A DNA stretch of 64,000 bases from Actinoplanes lobatus (GTDB lineage: Bacteria > Actinomycetota > Actinomycetes > Mycobacteriales > Micromonosporaceae): the NCBI RefSeq assembly GCF_014205215.1, contig NZ_JACHNC010000001.1, positions 6,382,501 through 6,446,500 on the forward strand, read 5' to 3'. Within the stretch, counting starts at the first letter, position 1. Every line of letters starts with the position of its first letter. Made by a program: the position numbers and the translations under genes. Below are positions 24,615-32,287 of the stretch, one piece after another. The notes beneath the pieces were generated by a model. The model did not search any database. It was not told the origin of the DNA and saw only the letters and a program-made list of their open reading frames with translations.

Positions 24615-24620
24615 TAGACT
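24615..24620 (+). promoter_or_regulatory. -10 element (TAGACT), likely leaderless start of the TPR gene
   Basis: TAGACT fits TANNNT and ends six bases before the GTG at 24627. No ribosome binding site precedes that GTG, so a leaderless transcript is likely. Confidence 0.45.
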
Positions 24621-24626
24621 CCGCGC

Positions 24627-26093
24627 GTGACGACTACCCCCGCACCCGCCGACATCGCCTTCTCGCTGCTGCGGGAGGGGCGATTCGGCGACGCCGAGAA
24701 CGTGATGGCCCGCGAGGTTCAGACCGTCACCGACAAACACGGGTACGGCAGCCCGGAGTGGGCCTCGGCCCAGTGCGACCTCGGCAACGTGCTTCTCAAC
24801 GCGGACCAGCTGGCCCGCGCCATCGAGTGCTTCCGGCAGGCCGCGTCGGTGACGCCGGTCGACCAGGAGTCCCGTAAGGACCAGCTGACCTATCGGCTCA
24901 ACGTCGCCATGGCGCTGCGGATGGCGGGGCGGCTGGAGGAGGCCGAGGAGCAGCTGCGCCAGGGTGTGCAGGAGCGGCTGGCGTTCTACGGCCGCGAGCA
25001 CGCCGGGTACGCCTTCGGCCTGGAGCCGCTGGCGTCGCTGCTGCTGGAGCGCGGCGACGTCGGCGGGGCCCGGCAGGTGGTCGAGGAGACGGTGGCGATC
25101 TTCTGGAACAACGGGCACGAGCGGGTCGCCTCAGCGCTGGCGCTGCGGGCCGCCGTGGTGCAGGCCGGCGGTACGGGGGAGCCGCTGTTCATCGGCCTGG
25201 AGCAGCTGCCCGACCAGGTCGTCGAGCAGATCGGCCGGGTCGTCACGCAGATGCCGGTGGCGGGCGCCGCAGCCCGCAAGGAGCTGCTCACCACGGTGGC
25301 CGCGGTGCTGGAGCAGCGGCTCGGGGCGGACCATCAGGGCACGATCAACGCGCTGTCCGCGCTGGCGAACCTGGGCCGCGACATCGGGGACCAGGCCGGC
25401 CGGGTGGAGGCGATCGAGCGGGTGCTGGCCTCCTACGAGCGGCAGGGCCGTACCGAGGAGGCGCTGATGGCGGAGCTGGGCCTGGCGATGGCGCGCGACG
25501 ACGCCGGCGACACCGGGGGTTCGCTGCGCGCGTACGCATCGGCGTTTGAACGTTCGCAGGTCATCGGGCGTCCCGAGGTGATCAGTCAGGTACTGCGCAA
25601 CTGGGGCCTGGCTCTGCGGGAGGCCGGGCAGGCCGGCCCGGCCGAGGAACGGCTGACCCAGGCGCTGGAGCAGGCCCGCCGCGGTGCCGACCACGACACG
25701 GTCGGCCGGGCGGGGGTGGCGCTGGGCCTGTTCCTGCAGCACGAGGGCCGGCTCGGCGAGGCCCGCGCGATCCTGGAGGAGGGCCTGGCCGTGATGGACC
25801 CGGTGCATCCGGACGCGCTGGTCGGGCGCAGCCACCTCAGTGCGGTACGCGATGGGCGTACCTGTGGTTGTGGTGACATGCCGTCGACGATCGCCGAGGC
25901 GTTCCGCGAGTTCGTGATCACCCGGCTGCCGTCCGACCTGCTCGACCGGCTCGAGGTCGAGATCGTCGACAACGACTTCAAGATCGACGTGCATCTGCTG
26001 CGGGAGCCGGCGGAGGCCGAGATCGGGCGGCTCAACGAGGTCTTCGCCACCGCCCAGGCCGAGTTCCGCCACCGCATCACCGACCGGCGCTGA
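24627..26093 (+). CDS. Tetratricopeptide-repeat protein
   Basis: The 488-residue product is built of TPR-like helical pairs, for example WASAQCDLGNVLLNADQLARAIECFRQAASV, LTYRLNVAMALRMAGRLEEAEEQLRQGVQER and AGVALGLFLQHEGRLGEARAILEEGLAVM. A C-terminal segment (TCGCGDMPSTIAEAFREFVITRLPSDLLDRLEVEIVDNDFKIDVHLLREP) is distinct and non-TPR. It has no signal peptide and is probably a cytoplasmic scaffold. It starts with GTG close to a -10 element. Partner proteins are not indicated by the neighbourhood. Confidence 0.82.
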   Translation: MTTTPAPADIAFSLLREGRFGDAENVMAREVQTVTDKHGYGSPEWASAQCDLGNVLLNADQLARAIECFRQAASVTPVDQESRKDQLTYRLNVAMALRMAGRLEEAEEQLRQGVQERLAFYGREHAGYAFGLEPLASLLLERGDVGGARQVVEETVAIFWNNGHERVASALALRAAVVQAGGTGEPLFIGLEQLPDQVVEQIGRVVTQMPVAGAAARKELLTTVAAVLEQRLGADHQGTINALSALANLGRDIGDQAGRVEAIERVLASYERQGRTEEALMAELGLAMARDDAGDTGGSLRAYASAFERSQVIGRPEVISQVLRNWGLALREAGQAGPAEERLTQALEQARRGADHDTVGRAGVALGLFLQHEGRLGEARAILEEGLAVMDPVHPDALVGRSHLSAVRDGRTCGCGDMPSTIAEAFREFVITRLPSDLLDRLEVEIVDNDFKIDVHLLREPAEAEIGRLNEVFATAQAEFRHRITDRR

Positions 26094-26158
26094 GCTTGGA
26101 CCCGGGCGGCCTGACCGGCCCGGACGCATATTCGAAGCGGGCTCACCGGAGGCACACC

Positions 26159-26596
26159 ATGCGAGAAGATCATCCGGTCGACCGGCTTGTCGTCGCGCTG
26201 GAAGGGGACGCGACGGCATCGATGGTTCAGGTGATGCGCGCCTCGGCTCAGCGGTTTGCTGATCGGCGGGCCTGGGTCCTCGGCCCGCCCAGCTTCCTTG
26301 ACCGATCGGATGAGCCTGGTGATCGCTGGGTCGGGTTCGGGTTGCGGATCTATACGGCTCTGCCACCATGGGGCGACGAGATCGACCCGCAGGTGGACCG
26401 GGCTCACCTGGAGGAAGTCAAGGAGCTGGTCGCCGAGATCTGTCGAATCTCGGAGGAGCATTGTGCTTCGTTCCAAGTCGAGTACGCGGGCGAGTTCATC
26501 GGCATGGTGGAGTCCGGTCGAATGGATTCCGGGCTTGCGGACAACCTGATCGGTGAGTGGGAGCGGGTTATCGATGCCGCGAGATCCGCGGAGTGA
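26159..26596 (+). CDS. Small hypothetical protein
   Basis: The 145-residue product is acidic and probably soluble. It has a beta-rich core (RRAWVLGPPSFLD...RWVGFGLRIYTALPPWGDEID) and a helical C-terminus (REAHLEEVKELVAEI-like, EWERVIDAARSAE). I recognise no domain. The ATG at 26159 has GGAGG eight bases upstream, which supports the start; longer in-frame versions lack a signal. Base composition is slightly less GC-rich than the neighbours. It sits 65 bases after the TPR gene on the same strand. Confidence 0.65.
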   Translation: MREDHPVDRLVVALEGDATASMVQVMRASAQRFADRRAWVLGPPSFLDRSDEPGDRWVGFGLRIYTALPPWGDEIDPQVDRAHLEEVKELVAEICRISEEHCASFQVEYAGEFIGMVESGRMDSGLADNLIGEWERVIDAARSAE

Positions 26597-26761
26597 CTGC
26601 CGACAGGGAGGCGCTCCCCGTCTCCGGCTGGTCCTACTTCCGGCGTACTCGCCGAGCATCCCTTCCGCCTTCCGCCAGGCCGCGCGAGTTTCATGCCGAA
26701 ATGCCGCCAAGGAGAATCGCGGCGACGGCAGCGTCGACACGATTCCCACCGCCCAGCATCG

Positions 26762-27376
26762 TCACTGCGCCCAGTGGCTCTGGTGGTGACATATAACGCC
26801 CGCCTTCCAGACTGGTGACCGCAGGGAGAAGTCGATGCCGGTGGCCACCTCTGCGGCTCGTTCCGCGCCGAGCTCCCGCTCAGTCAGCCACAGGCCCAGA
26901 TCCATTCCAGCGCTCAACGCGCCTGCGGTGACTCGATCACCGTCGTCGACCACCCGTTGCTCGATCACGTTGACGCCGTAGGCGCGTAGTTCGTTGTACG
27001 CGTTGCGGTTCGTCGTAGCGCTGCGTCCGGTCAGCAGACCCGCTGCGGCGAGCAGCATCCCGCCTGTGCACACCGACGCCGTCCACCGCGCGGAACCGGC
27101 CGCATCAGCCAGCCGCTCGGGCAGGACGCCGCGCTGCGCCTGCGCCCAGGCGCCTTCCTCAGCCCGGTTCACCCATCCACCGCCAACCACGATCACCCCG
27201 TCCGGGCGGCCCAGCACGCCGGGAATATCCAACCGGATGCCCCGCATGCTGCGCACCGGACCAGGCTTTCGCACGGCTACCAACTCCACGTCGAACCCGG
27301 CGCTGGACAGCACCTCGAACGGGCCGAAGGCGTCAAGCTCGTCGAAGCCGTCGAACACGATGATCTCTATTCGCAC
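26762..27376 (-). CDS. DJ-1/PfpI-family protein (class I glutamine amidotransferase-like)
   Basis: The roughly 204-residue protein has the family fold: IEIIVFDGFDELDAFGPFEVL at the N-terminus, a nucleophile elbow with SVCTGGMLLAAAGLLTGRSATTN, and GVIVVGGG. The Cys in VCTGG is the expected reactive residue. Family roles include isonitrile hydratase, glyoxalase III-like deglycase and protein repair. The GTG at 27376 was chosen because it fits the usual N-terminus (MRIEIIVFDG). An ATG at 27418 would add 14 residues and leave only ten bases to the divergent regulator. Shares a promoter region with the GlxA-like gene. Confidence 0.83.
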   Translation of the reverse strand: MRIEIIVFDGFDELDAFGPFEVLSSAGFDVELVAVRKPGPVRSMRGIRLDIPGVLGRPDGVIVVGGGWVNRAEEGAWAQAQRGVLPERLADAAGSARWTASVCTGGMLLAAAGLLTGRSATTNRNAYNELRAYGVNVIEQRVVDDGDRVTAGALSAGMDLGLWLTERELGAERAAEVATGIDFSLRSPVWKAGVICHHQSHWAQ

Positions 27377-27428
27377 CTGCCCAGGCTCGTCGGTCGCGCC
27401 CTGGTGTGCCAGTGGCATCCTTGCCGTC

Positions 27429-28376
27429 ATGCGTGAGGAATCGGCCATCCACCGTGTCGCCGTCCTGGCCCTGCCGCCGGTGGTGGCGTTCGACGCCGCC
27501 ATCGCCACGCAGGTCTTCGGCCACGAGGGTTACGGCCGCTACGAGGCCGTGTTGTGCTCCCTGCAGGCGGGGCCGGTGCCGACCACCACGCCGGGATTCG
27601 GTATCACCGTCGCCGCGGGCCTTGAAGCCGTCGCGGCCGCCGACACCGTTATCGTGCCCGGCTTCCGGCGTGGACCGGCGCCGGCGGCCGCGCTCGACGC
27701 CCTGCGCGCTGCGCACCAGCGCGGAGCCCGGATCGTCTCCATCTGCAGCGGTGCCTTCGCCTTGGCCCAGGCCGGCCTGCTCGACGGCCGCCGGGCCACC
27801 ACCCACTGGGCTCACGCCGGCGACCTCGCCCGCGAACACCCCGCCGTGTACGTCGACCCGGCCGTCCTCTACGTCGACGAAGGCACCGTGTTGACCAGCG
27901 CCGGGCTCGCCGCCGGCCTCGACCTGTGCCTCTACCTCATCGGTCTCGACCATGGGCAATCGGCAGCGATCCAGCGCGCCCGGCAGATGGTCACCGCACT
28001 GCACCGCACCGGTGGGCAAGCCCAATACAGCCTCGCCGGCGCGACCGCGGCAGGCGAGCGGCTCACGAGTGTGACGCAATGGGCGCTGGCCAACCTGCAC
28101 CAGTCCATCACCGTGGCCGACCTTGCCCGGCAAGCGATGCAATCCACCCGAACGCTCAGCCGCGCCTTCGCGACAGAGCTAGGCACCAGTCCGCGCGCCT
28201 GGCTGATCGCCGCCCGGCTGCGCAAAGCCTGCACCCTACTGGAGACCGGCGACCTGACCGTCGAAGAAATCGCCCGGCGCACCGGACTGGGCAGCGCCGC
28301 CAACCTTCGACTGCAGTTCCGCCGAACCTACGCCACCACCCCGCTCGCCTATCGAAGCGCATTCCAACGACGCTGA
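27429..28376 (+). CDS. GlxA-family transcriptional regulator (DJ-1 domain plus AraC helix-turn-helix)
   Basis: The 315-residue protein has an N-terminal DJ-1/PfpI domain (RVAVLALPPVVAFDAAIATQVFG; nucleophile-elbow SICSGAFALAQAGLLDGRRATTHW) and a C-terminal AraC domain from about residue 215 (QWALANLHQSITVADLARQAMQSTRTLSRAFATELGTSPRAWLIAARLRKA). It probably senses a small metabolite and regulates the divergent DJ-1 gene, whose start is only about 50 bases away. The two genes thus form a classic regulator/enzyme pair in which both partners carry the same fold. Confidence 0.88.
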   Translation: MREESAIHRVAVLALPPVVAFDAAIATQVFGHEGYGRYEAVLCSLQAGPVPTTTPGFGITVAAGLEAVAAADTVIVPGFRRGPAPAAALDALRAAHQRGARIVSICSGAFALAQAGLLDGRRATTHWAHAGDLAREHPAVYVDPAVLYVDEGTVLTSAGLAAGLDLCLYLIGLDHGQSAAIQRARQMVTALHRTGGQAQYSLAGATAAGERLTSVTQWALANLHQSITVADLARQAMQSTRTLSRAFATELGTSPRAWLIAARLRKACTLLETGDLTVEEIARRTGLGSAANLRLQFRRTYATTPLAYRSAFQRR

Positions 28377-28491
28377 GCGCTCGACCGACGGCATCCGGAT
28401 CCAGCCGCGATCCAGGCGTCGACCCGGCCCGCTGCATCGCGACGCGACCCAGGGGTGATGGGTCGGCTCGCCGACGGCCGGCATCGGCCGG

Positions 28492-28497
28492 TAGTTT
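28492..28497 (+). promoter_or_regulatory. -10 element (TAGTTT) of the GNAT gene
   Basis: TAGTTT fits TANNNT and ends eight bases before the GTG at 28506, which lacks a ribosome binding site. The spacing suggests a leaderless message. Confidence 0.4.
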
Positions 28498-28505
28498 GCG
28501 TCCTC

Positions 28506-29039
28506 GTGAGGGATTTGACGCGCTTGGAAACGCCTCGGCTCGTGCTGCGCCACTGGACCGACGACGACCTGGATCCGATGGCCGCCATCAACGCCGATCC
28601 GGAGGTGATGCGCTGGATCCGCAACGGGCAGCCCCTCGACCGCGACGGCACCGCGGAACGTCTCGCCACCTGGCGCAGGCACTGGGACGAGCACGGTTTC
28701 GGCCTGTTCGCGCTCACCCTGCGCGACACCGGCGAGCTGGCCGGCTTCACCGGGCTGGCGGTTCCCACCTTCCTGCCGGAGATCCTGCCGAACGTGGAGA
28801 TCGGCTGGCGCCTGGCCCGCCGGCACTGGGGCCGCGGCCTCGCCACCGAGGCGGCCCGGGCGGTGCTCGGGCACGCCCGCGACGACCTGGGCATGAAACA
28901 CCTGGTCAGCATCCATCAGGTCGGCAACGAGGCGTCCGCCCGCGTCATGCTCAAGATCGGCATGCGCCTGGACCGGGAGACCAACGACCCGACCCACGGC
29001 ACACCGCTGCGCGTCTACGCCATCGACCTGGCCGAGTAG
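28506..29039 (+). CDS. GNAT-family N-acetyltransferase (RimJ/RimL-like)
   Basis: The 177-residue product has the RimJ/RimL pattern: RLETPRLVLRHWTDDDLDPMAAINADPEVMRWI, GFGLFALTLRDTGELAGFTGL, and the acetyl-CoA-binding loop RLARRHWGRGLATEAARAVLGHA followed by HQVGNEASARVMLKIGM. It would acetylate an amine on a protein or small molecule. The GTG at 28506 fits the family N-terminus. Its last 25 bases overlap the 3' end of the convergent TPR gene. Confidence 0.88.
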   Translation: MRDLTRLETPRLVLRHWTDDDLDPMAAINADPEVMRWIRNGQPLDRDGTAERLATWRRHWDEHGFGLFALTLRDTGELAGFTGLAVPTFLPEILPNVEIGWRLARRHWGRGLATEAARAVLGHARDDLGMKHLVSIHQVGNEASARVMLKIGMRLDRETNDPTHGTPLRVYAIDLAE

Positions 29040-32000
29040 CCGTCGAGGCCCCGGCGGACGCGGACCAGTTCGGCGGCGAGGTCCGGCGCCCGGCCGGCCA
29101 GATCCTCCAGCGAGGACCGGGTGTCCAGCAGACCGGTCCAGAGCACGCCGCGGCCACGTTCCAGCAGTTCCACGGCGCCGCCCGGATCCTGATTGGCCAG
29201 CGCGGCCGCGCTCGCCTGCGGGGCGGCGCCGGACCAGTTGCCCAGGGCCGTCTCCTGGCTGATCCGGCTGATGCCCCGCCAGGCCAGCGGGGCGAGCAGG
29301 CCGACCGCGTACGCGAACGCCGTCTGCACCTCGGGCAGGTCATCGAGCCATCGCGCCGCGTTCCCCCAGGTGGCGGCACCCTCGATGCGGGATTGCGCCG
29401 GCACCGCCGGGTGGTGTGCGGCCTCGCGGCCGTGGTCGCGGGCGACGGCCACCGTCGACGGGTCTCCGCGGTGCAGGCCGTCGGTCAGTAGCACCCCGGC
29501 CAGCACCGCGCGGAGCTGGGCGTGGTCGGGGGACGCCGGCTCCTCCCCGGCCAGGGCGTCCCGCAGGGCCGTGACCGCGGCGCGCAGATCCGCGTCGTCG
29601 TGGTACTCCCGCCAGCGCCGTTCCAGTGCCTGCCCCAGCGTGGTGAGAAACGACGACCGATACAGATCGTCGGCTGACGACACCTCGATCGCCTCACGGA
29701 TCCGGTCGATCGCCTCCTCGAGGTGGGCGCGCTGTCCGGTGTGCTCGAACGCCGCGATCAGCGTGGCCGCCAGGTCGGTACGGAGCCGGCCGCCTTCGAA
29801 GTGACCGAGGTCCGGTCCGTCCATCGCCGCCGCGCGCCGCCCCACCGTGACGGCCTCGTCCAGGTCGCCCCGGGCCATCAGCAGTCGGCCGAGCCGGGAG
29901 AGCAGGCCGGCACGAGCGGTGTGGCCGTTGGCCCGTTCGACGGCGGTTCTCGACGCCTCGATCGCGTCGTCGAGGTCCGGCAGGTGACCGTGCAGGTCGT
30001 ACCGGTTCTTGAGATGGGCGGACAGGTTGGCGGCGAACCGTGGATCCGGCTCGTCGTCGCCGGCCAGGGTGCGCCCGATGGCGATGGCCCGGTCGAGGTC
30101 CTCGGCCCGGCCGTCGCGGTGGAACCGCAGGACGAGAGCGGTGGCGAGATTGGCCGCGGCCACGCCGTACTCGATATGGGTTCGGGGAATCGCGTCGAGG
30201 ATGTCGCGGAGCAGGCCGATGCCCTCGTCGAGGCCGTCCTCGCCGCCGGGCCGCTGCAACCTGGTGCGCAGGGTGATCTCCAGGAGGATGCTGCCGTACG
30301 AGCGGGTCAGCCCGGCCTTGGCGGTGACCGTGCGCATCAGGTCGGCCGCCGTCTCGATGTCGGCGGGGTCGCCGTACTGTTCGAAGCGCGCCGACAGGGC
30401 CATGGCCAGCTCCATCTGCGTGATCCAGCGGCCGATGCCCTCGACGGTCATCTGTGCCAGGGCCTGCCGGAGATTCACGATTCCCTCGGTGAGGTCCTCC
30501 GGTCGACCGTACGCATGGAATCTGAGCGTCAAGGCCGAGCCGAGCCGGCCGATCGCCTGCGCCCGGGTGACCAGCAGCGGATCGGGCCCGCGCAGCACCG
30601 CCCGCAGCAGGCCGACGGCCTCGTCCAACCGGCCGGCGTCCCGGAAACCGGCGGTCGCCAGGGCGTTCCCGAGCTGGTAGCGCAGCGCCGCCGCCTGGGT
30701 GGCGCGGCCGTCGACCATGCTCTCGGCCCGCCGTAGGACCGTGATCGCCTCGTGGATGCCGGCACCGCCGAGGTATCTCGCGGACGCCGTCAGGGTGGTG
30801 CCCAGCAGCAGGAGCCGCTCCACCACGTCACGGCGTGCGGGCTCGGCCGGATCCTCGCGGCGCAGCGCCCGGATCGCGTGGTCCAGGTCCTCCGGATCGC
30901 CGCCGATCTGGTAGGCGGCCAGGTAGGCGGCGCCGGTCGCGGTGGCGTGCACGGTCGCGGCGGCCGGACTCGGGCGGGTGCCGTCGAGCAGTGCCAGGGC
31001 CCGGCGGGCGTCGCCGAGATCGCCGCTGTGGTGGGTGGCCCGCACCGAGAGGATCATCGCGAGGATGATCCGGGGCTGCTCCTCGTCCTTCACCCCGGCG
31101 AGCAGTTCCACGGCCGCGTCGAGGTCGGCCCGGTCGCCGCGCTGGCGCAGCGCCTGCGCGCAGGCGGCGGCCAAACCGATCTCCAGGCCCGTCGGTGACG
31201 CCCGCAGCTCCGCGAACATGGCGAGGGACCGGTCCAGGTCGATGCGGTCGCCGTTGGCGAGAAACCGTCGCAGGTACGCCTGCCCGCCGGCCGCCAGCGC
31301 GCCGAGCCGGGCCACACCCCGGGTGGCCGCGGCGGCCTGCTCCGCCAGCGCCGCGGCCCGGTCGACGTCGGCGCGGCTGTCGGTCCGCGCCGACCGCAGC
31401 AGCAGGGCCTCGGCGAGAACCTGCAGCACGTCGGGATGTCGTTCCTCCGCGCTCAGCTCGTGGATCGCCAGCTCGACGTCGCCGGGATCCTCCGTGGCGA
31501 TCAGGCATCGGGCGTACGCCGGAACGAGCTGCGCCCGCTCCCGGTGACCGGCCGGGATCGTGGCCAGCACGCTCGCGAGCAGCTCCCGCGCCTCGCCGAC
31601 GGCCGCGGGGTCGCCGGTGGCCTCGGACAGCGACGCCAGCGAGAGCCCGAGCATGCTCGCCAGCGACGGCCGCTGCGGCGACCCGGGCGGCACCACGGCC
31701 AGGCATTCGCGCAGCAGGCCGATCTGTTCGCCGAGCTGTTCCGCGCTGGTCACCCCGACCGCCGTCCCGCGCAGGAACAGGGCGGTGGCGAGAAGATGCA
31801 GCACCGCCGGCGTACGCGGCTCGACCGGCCGCAGCAGGTCGACGGCGCGATCCAGCACGCCGATGTTCTGGCTGACGTAGTAGGCCGACACGTACGTCAT
31901 GGCCGACGCGAGCGCCCATTCCGCATGATCCGGATCCGCCGGATCCGCCGCACCGAGGTCACCGGCCCGCCGCAGCACGCCGAGCGCCTCCCGCAGATCC

Positions 32001-32215
32001 CGCTCGTCGCCGGCGAGCATGAAACGGCCGGCAAGCAGATTCGCGATCAACAGCAAAACCTCGACCGACGGGGTACGCCCATCGCCGCCGATCGACCGCA
32101 GCCGCATCAGCAGCCGGTCCACCACGTGCCGGTCGCCGCGCCCGATCCCGTCCATGTACTCCCGGCGGATCTCAGCGAGGTCGATGTCCGGCGCCGGCAT
32201 CGTTCCACTGTGCAC
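29015..32215 (-). CDS. Giant TPR protein lacking the usual C-terminal CHAT domain
   Basis: The 1066-residue protein is an array of TPR-like units of the kind found in actinobacterial CHAT-TPR proteins (for example LALDGTRPSPAAATVHATATGAAYLAAYQIGGDPEDLDHAIRAL-type repeats). The last part reads AAALANQDPGGAVELLERGRGVLWTGLLDTRSSLEDLAGRAPDLAAELVRVRRGLDGYSARSMA. In related proteins this linker is normally followed by a CHAT protease domain of about 300 residues. Here the frame stops at once, inside the end of the convergent GNAT gene, so the protease appears lost. It follows the CHAT-STAND gene by 72 bases on the same strand. Could be a sensor or a relic. Confidence 0.78.
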   Translation of the reverse strand: MHSGTMPAPDIDLAEIRREYMDGIGRGDRHVVDRLLMRLRSIGGDGRTPSVEVLLLIANLLAGRFMLAGDERDLREALGVLRRAGDLGAADPADPDHAEWALASAMTYVSAYYVSQNIGVLDRAVDLLRPVEPRTPAVLHLLATALFLRGTAVGVTSAEQLGEQIGLLRECLAVVPPGSPQRPSLASMLGLSLASLSEATGDPAAVGEARELLASVLATIPAGHRERAQLVPAYARCLIATEDPGDVELAIHELSAEERHPDVLQVLAEALLLRSARTDSRADVDRAAALAEQAAAATRGVARLGALAAGGQAYLRRFLANGDRIDLDRSLAMFAELRASPTGLEIGLAAACAQALRQRGDRADLDAAVELLAGVKDEEQPRIILAMILSVRATHHSGDLGDARRALALLDGTRPSPAAATVHATATGAAYLAAYQIGGDPEDLDHAIRALRREDPAEPARRDVVERLLLLGTTLTASARYLGGAGIHEAITVLRRAESMVDGRATQAAALRYQLGNALATAGFRDAGRLDEAVGLLRAVLRGPDPLLVTRAQAIGRLGSALTLRFHAYGRPEDLTEGIVNLRQALAQMTVEGIGRWITQMELAMALSARFEQYGDPADIETAADLMRTVTAKAGLTRSYGSILLEITLRTRLQRPGGEDGLDEGIGLLRDILDAIPRTHIEYGVAAANLATALVLRFHRDGRAEDLDRAIAIGRTLAGDDEPDPRFAANLSAHLKNRYDLHGHLPDLDDAIEASRTAVERANGHTARAGLLSRLGRLLMARGDLDEAVTVGRRAAAMDGPDLGHFEGGRLRTDLAATLIAAFEHTGQRAHLEEAIDRIREAIEVSSADDLYRSSFLTTLGQALERRWREYHDDADLRAAVTALRDALAGEEPASPDHAQLRAVLAGVLLTDGLHRGDPSTVAVARDHGREAAHHPAVPAQSRIEGAATWGNAARWLDDLPEVQTAFAYAVGLLAPLAWRGISRISQETALGNWSGAAPQASAAALANQDPGGAVELLERGRGVLWTGLLDTRSSLEDLAGRAPDLAAELVRVRRGLDGYSARSMA

Positions 32216-32287
32216 ATCCGCCGACCCGTCCGCCAGCCCCGCGGACGGGCTTGAGGGCCTCCGGTGCGGCGATGCAAGATCAACCGA

